Positions 54,640 through 62,498 of a DNA stretch of 64,000 nucleotides are shown one piece after another. The stretch lies in the NCBI RefSeq assembly GCF_000495795.1, contig NZ_AWGD01000019.1:186001-250000 (forward strand). The letters run 5' to 3'. How positions within the stretch are numbered: the stretch's first letter is position 1; each line of letters starts with the position of its first letter. Both the position numbers and the translations under genes were made by a program. The notes beneath the pieces are model-generated. The model made no database searches. It was not told the origin of the DNA and worked only from the letters and a program-made list of their open reading frames with translations. The DNA comes from Asticcacaulis sp. AC460 (GTDB lineage: Bacteria; Pseudomonadota; Alphaproteobacteria; Caulobacterales; Caulobacteraceae).

Positions 54640-54697
54640 ACCGGCAGGGGGCTGCCGGATGAAGGGGCCTCCCCGGTCAATTCGGGCCGGGGAGGGA
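54640..54697 (+). terminator. paired hairpins after rtcB
   Basis: CCGGCAG/CTGCCGG at 54642-54659 is followed by CCTCCCCGG/CCGGGGAGG at 54668-54695. No U-run follows the second, so this is a likely 3' end structure rather than a perfect terminator. Confidence 0.5.
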
Positions 54698-54704
54698 TGG
54701 GGGT

Positions 54705-54806
54705 ATTGGGGATGTAGGTGGGGGAAATACCGGCGGGCCAAATCCCCCACCGTCTCATGTGCTTCCAGCACATGATCCACCTCCCCGTATAACGGGGAGG
54801 TATAAA
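54705..54806. repeat. composite GC-rich palindromic repeat
   Basis: The unit has CCCCCACCGTCTCATG, GCTTCCAGCACATGATCCACC and CTCCCCGTATAACGGGGAGG, matching the composite type at 43.1 kb. After it the sequence turns AT-rich up to the rtcB2 leader. Confidence 0.6.
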
Positions 54807-54906
54807 TTTATTGTGGCCATGATGTCGTTGGAATGTAACAGAATTTATACGCATCTCGGATGTGTTGGTAAATAATTTGTCAGTATTTATAATGCTGTTG
54901 ACTTGA

Positions 54907-54943
54907 CACATTTGATACTTTATCAGGCCGGCATAGCCAGTCC
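54907..54943 (+). promoter_or_regulatory. candidate promoter of the rtcB2-prfH operon
   Basis: In an AT-rich stretch, TTGACT or the overlapping TTGACA is followed, about 17 bases on, by TATCAG-like bases. This is tentative. Confidence 0.3.
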
Positions 54944-54976
54944 CGGCAAGACCCTGAAGCAGGAAAGGAGACCATC

Positions 54977-55078
54977 ATGCGAGCCACGTTCCTGAAACTC
55001 GAAACCAATCTTCTTACCCTTACTCTTCAGGAACCAATTGCATGGGCAATTTCCTGTCAGGCGCACACGCACGCCTGA
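54977..55078 (+). CDS. short leader ORF overlapping the rtcB2 start
   Basis: A 33-codon frame starts with ATG after an unusually strong AGGAAAGGAG site, better than that of rtcB2. It runs through the rtcB2 start (55042) in another frame and stops at 55076-55078. It reads MRATFLKLETNLL and ends AHTHA, with a threonine/leucine-rich run in the middle. Ribosomes translating it must pass the rtcB2 start, so it may couple rtcB2 translation to ribosome status. It could also be chance. Confidence 0.45.
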   Translation: MRATFLKLETNLLTLTLQEPIAWAISCQAHTHA

Positions 55079-56220
55079 TCTGTTCCGGCGGCGCAGGCAG
55101 CGCTGCCAATACCTGTAAATGTTGCGAAATCACGCTCATCGGGCGCGATCCCGCGCGCTTCGATCCGTTGGCGCTCGATCAACTGGACGCCACCGCGCGG
55201 CTGGAAGGCATGGGCAAGGTCGTCGGCCTGCCCGACCTCCACGCCGGCAACGGCATCGCCGTGGGCGCCGCCTTCTGGTCACCCGACCGGATCTGGCCGC
55301 ATCTGGTCGGCAGCGATATCGGCTGCGGCATGGCCTTGTGGGAAACCAGCCTGACGGTGCGGAAATTCCGCGTCGGCCAGGTGGACCGCCGGTTGCACGG
55401 GCTGGACGACCCGTGGGACGGGCCGGTCGAGGATGTCCTGGCCGCGGCCGGGTTGCCGCGCGAACTGGCCGGCCCGTCGCTGGGCACGATCGGCGGCGGC
55501 AACCACTTTGTCGAGTTCCAGCGCATCGAGGAGGTCGTCGACCCGCAGCGGTTCGCGGCCCTCAATCTCCAGGGCGATCGCGTCTGGATGATGGTGCACA
55601 GCGGCTCACGCGGCTTGGGCCAGGCCATCCTGTCGGCGCAGACGGAGCTGACGGGTAAGTCGGGTCTCCTCGCGTCCAGCGAAGAGGCCAGGGCCTATCT
55701 GACACGGCACGACCAGGCCGTGGCCTGGGCCGTCGTCAACCGGCAGATCATCGCCGAGCGGTTCCTGGGCGCCATCGGCCTGTCCGGTGACTGCGTTCTC
55801 GATATCACGCACAACAGTGTCACCGGATATCGTGACGGTTGGCTGCACCGCAAGGGCGCGGCGCCGGCGGATTGCGGGCCGATCGTGATCCCCGGGTCGC
55901 GCGGGGACTTCAGCTATCTGGCTGAGCCAGTCGCGGAGCATGCGGAAGCGGCGCTGAGTTCGCTGGCGCACGGCGCCGGGCGTAAATGGAGCCGCAACGA
56001 TGCCCATGCGCGGTTGTCGCGGCGGTATAAGGTGGCCGATCTGCAGAAGACCAAGCTGTCCAGCCATGTGATCTGCGAGGACCGCCGCCTGATCTTCGAG
56101 GAGGCGCCGGAGGCCTACAAGGATATCGCCGGCGTCATCGGCGATCTTGAGGCGGCCGGTCTGATCCGGGTGATCGCGCGGCTTCGGCCCCTGCTGAGCT
56201 ACAAGACGAGGGGGTCATGA
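55042..56220 (+). CDS. rtcB2: RtcB2-type RNA ligase (PrfH-associated)
   Basis: A 392-residue RtcB of the shorter PrfH-linked clade, beginning MGNFLSG as in that clade. VVGLPDLHAGNGIAVGAAFW, SDIGCGMALWE with the metal Cys, GTIGGGNHFVEF, HSGSRGLG and SLAHGAGRKWSR (active His) are visible. A cysteine-rich insert near residues 14-29 (CSGG...CKCC) is unusual. With PrfH it repairs ribosomes whose decoding centre was cut, releasing the stalled peptide and religating 16S rRNA (published model, from memory). Its stop overlaps prfH as ATGA. Confidence 0.92.
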   Translation: MGNFLSGAHARLICSGGAGSAANTCKCCEITLIGRDPARFDPLALDQLDATARLEGMGKVVGLPDLHAGNGIAVGAAFWSPDRIWPHLVGSDIGCGMALWETSLTVRKFRVGQVDRRLHGLDDPWDGPVEDVLAAAGLPRELAGPSLGTIGGGNHFVEFQRIEEVVDPQRFAALNLQGDRVWMMVHSGSRGLGQAILSAQTELTGKSGLLASSEEARAYLTRHDQAVAWAVVNRQIIAERFLGAIGLSGDCVLDITHNSVTGYRDGWLHRKGAAPADCGPIVIPGSRGDFSYLAEPVAEHAEAALSSLAHGAGRKWSRNDAHARLSRRYKVADLQKTKLSSHVICEDRRLIFEEAPEAYKDIAGVIGDLEAAGLIRVIARLRPLLSYKTRGS

Positions 56221-56843
56221 CCGAGATCATTCTGCATATAAGCTCCGGCAAGGGGCCTGATGAGTGCTGCTGGGTCGTGGCGAAGTTGGCGCAGGCCTTC
56301 ACGCGCGAGGGGGCGGAGCAGGGGATCACCTGCGACGTCCTCGATGCGGGGGAGGCGCTGCCAGCATCTCTCCTGCTGAGCGTCAGCGGTGAAGCGGCGC
56401 CGGCGTTTGTGCGCGAGCGGATCGGGACCATCCAATGGGTGGGCGACAGCCCGTTCCGGCCGCTGCACAAGCGTCGCAACTGGTTCGTGGGTGTGGCGTT
56501 GGCGCCTTCGCCCGAGAACGTGCCCGATCTGCGTGATGGCGAAATCGCGTTTTCGACCATGCGGGCCAGCGGACCTGGCGGACAGCATGTCAACAAGACG
56601 GACAGCGCTGTGCGGGCGGTTCACCGGCCGACCGGATTGGTGGTGACGGCCCAGGAACAGCGCTCGCAGCATGCCAACCGCAAGCTGGCGAAGCTGAAAC
56701 TGGCGTTGATGCTCGAAGAGCGGCGGTTGGAGACGGGGGCGCTTGCCCGGCGGGATCAGTGGTCTGCGCAGCAGGGGCTGGAACGTGGCAACCCGGTGCG
56801 GACCTATTCCCGGACGGGGTTCAAGCTGAAGGTCGGTAAGTGA
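56217..56843 (+). CDS. prfH: peptide chain release factor-like PrfH
   Basis: A 208-residue release-factor homologue. The catalytic GGQ tripeptide sits in ASGPGGQHVNKTDSAVRAVH near residue 120, and the C-terminus is basic. There is no stop-codon-reading PxT/SPF-type domain, as in PrfH. It releases peptides on damaged ribosomes so that the upstream-encoded RtcB2 can ligate the 16S rRNA. It is translationally coupled to rtcB2. Confidence 0.93.
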   Translation: MTEIILHISSGKGPDECCWVVAKLAQAFTREGAEQGITCDVLDAGEALPASLLLSVSGEAAPAFVRERIGTIQWVGDSPFRPLHKRRNWFVGVALAPSPENVPDLRDGEIAFSTMRASGPGGQHVNKTDSAVRAVHRPTGLVVTAQEQRSQHANRKLAKLKLALMLEERRLETGALARRDQWSAQQGLERGNPVRTYSRTGFKLKVGK

Positions 56844-57378
56844 GGTGGTTGATGTCGCGGGGCGGGGAAATCTGTCCCGCGATAGAAGGCGTCCGCAAGA
56901 AATTGGGGATTACGTATCGTTGTCTAATTGATTTCAGGCAGCTCAGAACTTCGTCTAATGCATTGTTTTATCACAGTATATAGGTGTCGCGCGCAGGCCG
57001 CATACGGCGCAGCACGTCGCTTGACGGGCACAGAGAACACGCCTCACGGACGATCTTTTCTCGTGAGCTGAGGTGCTGATTTCGGCTTCAGAAGATGTCC
57101 CTGCCGCTCGTCGCGGACACTGGCCTTCCGATAGCCCTACAAGAGTCTTGGGACAGGCTCGACGACGAGCGATATTGCGCAAAGCCGGTGGCTATGGTTG
57201 TCTACGGGGTCACGGATAGCTTTGGAGCTTTGAGCGTCCGTGCCGCCAGGATCGCGGTCAGGCGGTTGAGCAATGGCTCGATAAAAGTGGGTGTCTCTTT
57301 GTCACCAACGAGGTCTTCGCCTCGCAGGATACCCCGAGATCACCCCTCTGGCGTCGACGTTTCGATTGGGGGTTGCGG
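56844..57378. other. gap after prfH, probably IS110 3' noncoding end and decayed DNA
   Basis: No credible gene is seen. Several short frames on both strands lack homology and ribosome sites. The part next to 57378 follows the transposase stop and most likely is the noncoding end of the IS110-type element. Confidence 0.4.
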
Positions 57379-57770
57379 TCAGGCGGCTTCCCAATCGAAA
57401 CGCTTGTTCGACAGCCAAAGCTTGTGCAGGAGTGCGGCGAGCTTACGGGCAACAGCGACACGGGCCCGTTTGGCACCCTTGGTTGCAGCTAGGGCCTTGC
57501 CCCAGGTTTGCAGGGCGAACGGCTTTTTGACACGCGACAGCAGGATGTTGGCGGCCTCGTATAATGCGTGGCGCAGGTTGCCATCGCCGGCCTTAGAGAT
57601 GTGGCCCTTGCTATCGCGCTCTCCTGACTGGAACCGTCGTGGAACCAAGCCGGCATAGGCGCCGACATCGTTGCTGTGAGCAAACCGCGTTGGGTCTTCG
57701 ATGCTGCACGTGTACGTCAAAGCGGTGATCGGTCCCACGCCCGGAACGGTCAACAAACGCTCGCACACCT
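57379..57770 (-). mobile_element. IS110-family transposase, C-terminal fragment
   Basis: The frame contains LLTVPGVGPITALTYTCSI, DPTRFAHSNDVGAYAGLVPR, SGERDSKGHISKAGDGNLR and LYEAANILLSR, which is the Transposase_20 domain of IS110 proteins. The N-terminal RuvC-like DEDD domain is absent. It is fused in frame to the receptor above, so the element lost its 5' portion. Confidence 0.85.
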
Positions 57771-58845
57771 TGCCCGACTCGCCTTTTTCGAAGATGATCT
57801 TGTCGAAGGGGCGGTTGAACCAGTTGGTCTGTTCGGCGCGCTGTTCGGTGCCTTCGTTTTCGACGTACATGGCGTCGGCGGTGAACAGCCAGTTTTCCGT
57901 CGGGCGGAACTGGACCGTCGCGCCGATATTGGTGCGCTCGTTATGGGTTTGCGACAGGGCGTAGCGGCTGTCGTTGGGGTAGGCGACCAGGCTGCCGGCC
58001 GGCGGGGCGTTGGTGATCTGGGTCAGCAGGGTGGTCTTGTCGGCGGCGTAGCGCAGGCGGCCGCTGTTGGGGTCGAAGAACTGGGCGCGGGTGTCGAGGT
58101 TCCAGCTGTTCTGGGTGGCTTGGCGCGAGGCGACGTCGCGCTCGGAATACTGGCCGAACAGGGCGATGCCGAAGGACTTGGCGTCATTGGTCCAGCTGTA
58201 GGCGCCGGTGACTTCCGGGGTCAGTTCGTCGCCGTCGACCATGCCGTCGCCGTGCAGGGCCTTGACGCTGAGGACGCCGGTGGCGCCGGCCTTGCTGATC
58301 GGGCGCAGGGTCTTGATGTTCAGCGTGGCGCCGATGCCGCCCGACGCGACGTGGGCCTTGCCGGTCTTGTAGACTTCGAAGCCGGAGACGCTGTCGGCGG
58401 CGATGTTGGAAAAGTCGAAGCTGCGCGAGCCGCCCATGGCGTTGGTGACGCCGGTGCCGATCAGGTCGATGCTGGCCGTCGGCATGACGCGGTTGTTCAG
58501 GGTCACCAGGTTGAAGCCAGGGCCGAAGCCGCGGACCGTGACCTTGGAGCCGGCGCCGTTGACGCGGTCGATCGAGACGCCCGGAATGCGCTGGACGGAT
58601 TCGGCCAGGTTGGTGTCGGGATACTTGCCGATGTCTTCGGCGGAGATGGCGTCGACGACGCCGGTGGCGTTCTTCTTGATGTTCATGGAACGCTGCAGCG
58701 AGCCGCGGACACCGACGACGACGACGACATTGTCTTCGGCGGCGGGAGCGGGGGTGTCCTGGGCGATGGCCGAGCCGGCGCTTAAGGCCAGGATGGATGC
58801 GGTGCCGAGGATGGCTTTGCGCAGGTGGTTATGGTCTTTGTGCAT
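57379..58845 (-). pseudogene. TonB-dependent receptor truncated and fused in frame to IS110 transposase end
   Basis: The first 360 or so residues are a TonB-dependent receptor: signal peptide ending SAIAQD, then VVVVVGVRGSLQRSMNIKK, AESVQRIPGVSIDR, VTVRGFGPGFN and barrel strands. At about 57765-57775 the frame switches to an IS110-type transposase end. Receptors of this class are around 900-1000 residues, so over half is missing and function is unlikely. Start at MHKDHNHLRK with AAGGGAAG upstream; the longer TTG start is not favoured. Confidence 0.85.
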
Positions 58846-59051
58846 AGGTTCTTCCCTTCTCAATCACATTTTTTTTTGGTGGCCCGACTGGAAAATGATG
58901 GAGCCGCAGGCTCGTGCGACCCCAACCAGTTGGGAGGTACCACCCGGCTGAGAGACGTCCGGACCGGCAGGGGTACTGGACACGGAGAGCCGTTCACTCA
59001 ACAGGTGGGTTTATTGGTAACTTTGGTTGGGAAGGATGAATTGTAAAATTT

Positions 59052-59071
59052 TAACCTGATCAGGCAGGTTA
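59052..59071. promoter_or_regulatory. inverted repeat TAACCTG-N6-CAGGTTA, possible operator
   Basis: Arms of seven bases are perfectly complementary around ATCAGG. It lies in the AT-rich gap between the DoxX-like and the truncated receptor gene and may be an operator for one of them. Confidence 0.35.
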
Positions 59072-59104
59072 GGGAAAATATAGACTGTCGTTTTTATTTG
59101 ACGA

Positions 59105-59824
59105 TTATTTGATGTGGCTGCGGATAACCCAGGCGGCGCCGGTGATCGACAGCGCCATGCAGGTCATTGTCCACTCGACCTGGTTGGTGGGGGCGGCGAT
59201 GAGGCGCGGGAGATGCAGCAGGATCACGAAGGCCGCGCACATGGCGGCTTCCATACCGGCCGCGAGGCGCGCGCGAAGGCCGGAAACCAGGGCCAGGCCG
59301 GCTAAGAGGTGGCCGGCGCCGGTGAGATACGCCCAGGCCAGAGGGAAGGGCAGCCAGCCGGGCACCATCTTGGCGGTGACCTCGGCGTAGACAAAGTGGC
59401 TGAGGCCGAAGATCACGGCGCACAGGCCGAAGATGATCCGCGCAGCCAGGGTAATGCGGGTGTTGTCGTTGGCGGACAGCGCCAGGCCGGCGGCCATCAG
59501 GCAGCCCGCCTCGGCGACGCCGAGCCACAGATAGACCTGCGCCGGTTGTTGCGCCACCAGGGGACCGTGGAAGATCAGGGACCAGAGGCCGAAGAGGACG
59601 GTGGCTGAGACGGCGCCGGCGAAGGCCAGACGCGGGATAAGCAGCGCGATTCCGGTGGCGATCAGCCACACGGCATTCAGGATCACGGCGAAGGGGAGGG
59701 CCTTGAACCAATCCGGAGCGGACTGCCATTGCAAGGCGAAGTCGTGGAAGGCCAGACAGACGGCGCCCAGGGCCGTAACACCGGCGGCAAACGGCAGGCG
59801 GTCGATCAGAATACGGTTGTTCAT
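59105..59824 (-). CDS. DoxX-like membrane protein
   Basis: A 239-residue protein with six to seven membrane helices. HFVYAEVTAKMVPGWLPFPLAWAYLTGAGH near residues 140-170 (split between two helices) is typical of the DoxX/DUF417-like family. Start MNNRILID. Family members occur in redox or thiol-related gene sets; nothing nearby narrows the role. It is divergent from the AraC regulator 140 bases away. Confidence 0.7.
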   Translation of the reverse strand: MNNRILIDRLPFAAGVTALGAVCLAFHDFALQWQSAPDWFKALPFAVILNAVWLIATGIALLIPRLAFAGAVSATVLFGLWSLIFHGPLVAQQPAQVYLWLGVAEAGCLMAAGLALSANDNTRITLAARIIFGLCAVIFGLSHFVYAEVTAKMVPGWLPFPLAWAYLTGAGHLLAGLALVSGLRARLAAGMEAAMCAAFVILLHLPRLIAAPTNQVEWTMTCMALSITGAAWVIRSHIK

Positions 59825-59965
59825 CTTGACCTTCGGTTCGGGTGGAGGCGACTTGTCAGTCTAGGTCAGGGCGGGGGTGGAAAATTGTATTTATTTTACC
59901 TGATGTGAAAAATATTACCCTGCGATTCCGCTTGAAAATATCACGGGATGGCGGACAATGGAGCC

Positions 59966-60790
59966 ATGTCTTTTCAGGTCTACACACCGGCCTATCCGCT
60001 GCATCGCTACGTCCGGTATTTTTATAGCCCAACGGGCCGGATGCCGTACCGTGAGGAAAAGGTGTTGCCGTCGCCGCAGACCGATCTGAAGATCAATTTC
60101 GGTGGCGGCTTCGTGGCCAGGCGCGCCGACGGTACCGGGACCTTTGCCGTTGATCACAAGGGCTGGTTCATGGGCGTGTGGGACCAGTACCACACGGTGG
60201 TCTGGCCGGATGATCCCGACTTTATCGGCGTCACCTTCTGGCCCGGTGGCGCCCACGCCTTGATGGGGATCGACATCAACGCCGTGCATAACCAGTTCGT
60301 GCCCCTGGACGCCATCTGGGGCAGTTTTACCGAGGAGTTGCGTGAGCGGCTCTACGCAGCGCCGGGGTTCCATGCAAGGTTCATGTTGTTGGAGCGTCTG
60401 TTGACCGCGCGCATCGATCGGACGGCGAAGTTCGAAAAGATCGCGCCGGCGCTGCGGGCCTTGCAATCGGGCCAGGCGGTGGCCGAGCGGGGCTTCAGCC
60501 ATAAGCATATGATCTCCCTGTTCAATAGCGTCGCCGGGGTGCCGCCGAAACGGCTGGCGCGGCTCTATCGCATTCAGGAAGTTATCGATGCCGTCGATCA
60601 GGCGCGGCCGATAAGCTGGACGGCGGTGGCGCAGGATTTCCTGTTTGCCGACCAGGCGCATTTCAACAAGGAATTCAAGTTCTTCACCGGCCATACACCG
60701 CGGGACTATCTGAAGCGGCGCCGGCGCGTGTTTACGGAAACCCCGGAACACGCGGTGCATACGCGGCTGCTGCCGATGGCCGGTGATTAG
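59966..60790 (+). CDS. AraC family transcriptional regulator with DUF6597-type N-terminus
   Basis: A 274-residue regulator. The N-terminal part begins SFQVYTPAYPLHRYVRYFY and has GVTFWPGGAHALMG, as in DUF6597-like sensor domains. The C-terminal double HTH includes PPKRLARLYRIQEV and AQDFLFADQAHFNKEFKFFTGHTP near 190-245. The start at 59966 matches family N-termini; ATG 59948 would add six residues. A divergent DoxX-like gene is the nearest possible target. Confidence 0.85.
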   Translation: MSFQVYTPAYPLHRYVRYFYSPTGRMPYREEKVLPSPQTDLKINFGGGFVARRADGTGTFAVDHKGWFMGVWDQYHTVVWPDDPDFIGVTFWPGGAHALMGIDINAVHNQFVPLDAIWGSFTEELRERLYAAPGFHARFMLLERLLTARIDRTAKFEKIAPALRALQSGQAVAERGFSHKHMISLFNSVAGVPPKRLARLYRIQEVIDAVDQARPISWTAVAQDFLFADQAHFNKEFKFFTGHTPRDYLKRRRRVFTETPEHAVHTRLLPMAGD

Positions 60791-61500
60791 GCTCGGGGTA
60801 GCGATTCGAAGGCGCCGGTGAAGACGCTCACCAGGTGGCCGTAGGCGTCGATGGCGTCGCCCGACTGGCACAGCCCGCCCGACAGACGGTCGATCCGGCC
60901 CGTATCCGCCATGGTCAGGGTCAAGGCGCCCGTCAGCATGTGATAGGCCCAGTACATGTCCTTCGGCGCGACTCCGGGGAGGGCGGTGTGCAGGGCTTCG
61001 ATAAAACGGGCGATGAGGGTGTCGAAGTGCGAGGTCATCATCCCCGCCCACACCGCCGACGAATTGACCTCGGCGACCAGGCGGCAATAGTTGCGCCAGC
61101 CTGGATCCTGGGAGCTTTGCGCCGTTTTCACAGGGCGGACGAAGGCGTTCAGGATTTCCGCGACACGGATGGTGCGGCTTTCGGTCTGGGCCGCGGTCAG
61201 GGCGGCGTCCAGTTCGTCGCTGCGTTGCTGGTTCAGGACCTCGGCGCGGCGCAGGAACACGGCGTCGAACAGGCCGCGCTTGGATTCGAAATAGTAGTTG
61301 GGCAGGGCGACGTCCACCCCGGCCATGTCCGCCACCTGACGCACCGTCACGCCGTAAAATCCGCGTTCGGAGAATAGGGCCTCTGCGGAATCCAGCACCA
61401 GGTCACGGCGGCTCTGGAGGCCGGCAGCTTTGGCTGAGGCGGCTTTGCGCGGGGCTCTCACGAAAATGGTACCTTCCTGTATTTTTCCACCCTGTGACAC
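60787..61500 (-). CDS. TetR family transcriptional regulator
   Basis: A 237-residue TetR regulator. The HTH (about 30-75) reads DLVLDSAEALFSERGFYGVTVRQVADMAG and NYYFESKRGLFDAV. The remainder is a helical ligand-binding domain resembling the C-terminal domain of CecR-type regulators. GTG start 61500 is uncertain; a GTG within the first 20 codons is also possible. It is divergent from the hydrolase-thiolase operon, whose promoter region contains two palindromes. Confidence 0.88.
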   Translation of the reverse strand: MSQGGKIQEGTIFVRAPRKAASAKAAGLQSRRDLVLDSAEALFSERGFYGVTVRQVADMAGVDVALPNYYFESKRGLFDAVFLRRAEVLNQQRSDELDAALTAAQTESRTIRVAEILNAFVRPVKTAQSSQDPGWRNYCRLVAEVNSSAVWAGMMTSHFDTLIARFIEALHTALPGVAPKDMYWAYHMLTGALTLTMADTGRIDRLSGGLCQSGDAIDAYGHLVSVFTGAFESLPRA

Positions 61501-61521
61501 GACTCAAACGGAACGGTCAAA

Positions 61522-61576
61522 TTTTCAATGATCGTTGAAAATATGTTGACACTCAACGGATGTTGAAAAATAGTAT
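61522..61576 (+). promoter_or_regulatory. promoter of the hydrolase-thiolase operon with overlapping palindromes
   Basis: TTGACA at 61546-61551 and AATAGT at 61569-61574 are 17 apart. A perfect palindrome TTTTCAA-N6-TTGAAAA (61522-61541) and a second, TCAAC-N4-GTTGA (61553-61566), flank and overlap it. The TetR protein encoded on the other side is the likely binder. Confidence 0.65.
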
Positions 61577-61634
61577 CTCTACAAACGAGATAAAGCGGCT
61601 TAGATAGGTCGCAAAACAAAACAGGGAGTGGGCG

Positions 61635-62498
61635 GTGTCCACCAGTTACAGCGATATCCGGTACCAGAGTGCCGACACGCGTCTGACCCTTTACGCCCGC
61701 GATTATGGCGGCAGCGGTATGCCGGTGCTGTGCATGCACGGGCTGACGCGCAACTCGGCCGACTTCGAATGGATCGCCGGCCATCTGTCGACGCGGTATC
61801 GGGTTATCAGCGTCGACCAGCGCGGCCGCGGCAAGTCGCAATGGGACGATCAGCCGGCGCACTATACGCCCGGCGTCTATGTCCAGGACATGTTCAAGCT
61901 TTTGGGGGATCTGGGGATTCCTCGGGCGGCGCTGATCGGGACGTCGATGGGCGGGTTGATGGGCATGATCATGGGGGCCTTCGCGCCGCAGATGGTCATC
62001 GGCATGGTGATCAACGATGTCGGGCCGGAGATCGATCCGGCGGGTCTGGCGCGCATCGCGAGCTATACCGGCAGGGGTGTCGCGGTGACGACGTGGGAAG
62101 ACGCTGCCGCCCGGGCGAAGGAGACCAATGGTGTCGCCTTTCCGGATTATCATGACGACGACTGGCTGGCCTTTGCGCGGCGGACCTATGAGGTCAGGCC
62201 GGACGGCACCATCGCGCCGGCCTATGATCCAGCCATTTCGCAGGCCTTTGCCACGCCTGAGCCGACCGTGGCGCCACCCGACCTGTGGGGGATGTGGGAC
62301 AAGCTGGAAGGCCTGCCGATCCTGGCGGTGCGCGGTGAGATTTCCGACCTGCTGTCAGCCGAAACCTTGAAGCAGATGGGTGAGCGCCATGCCGGAATGC
62401 AGGCCGTCACCGTGCGTAATCGCGGCCACGCCCCGATGTTGGACGAAGGCGAGGCCGTCACCGCCATCGAAACCTTTCTGGAAGGATTAGTGCCATGA
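61635..62498 (+). CDS. alpha/beta hydrolase
   Basis: A 287-residue enzyme with oxyanion strand MHGLTRNSADF, nucleophile elbow GTSMGG near residue 100, acid region and a catalytic His in NRGHAPMLDE. GTG start with GGGAGTGG ahead. The operon with a thiolase and an SDR suggests cleavage of an ester or lactone feeding a beta-oxidation-like route. Stop and next start overlap as ATGA. Confidence 0.88.
   Translation: MSTSYSDIRYQSADTRLTLYARDYGGSGMPVLCMHGLTRNSADFEWIAGHLSTRYRVISVDQRGRGKSQWDDQPAHYTPGVYVQDMFKLLGDLGIPRAALIGTSMGGLMGMIMGAFAPQMVIGMVINDVGPEIDPAGLARIASYTGRGVAVTTWEDAAARAKETNGVAFPDYHDDDWLAFARRTYEVRPDGTIAPAYDPAISQAFATPEPTVAPPDLWGMWDKLEGLPILAVRGEISDLLSAETLKQMGERHAGMQAVTVRNRGHAPMLDEGEAVTAIETFLEGLVP

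Noticed and set aside
57095-57658. 187-codon plus-strand frame across the IS110 region
   Set aside because: It overlaps the recognisable transposase domain in antisense and has no homology.
58890-59020. Possible TPP riboswitch from a GGCTGAGAG segment
   Set aside because: The required AACCTGA and GGGGTGC partners are not placed correctly and the downstream gene is a receptor fragment on the other strand.
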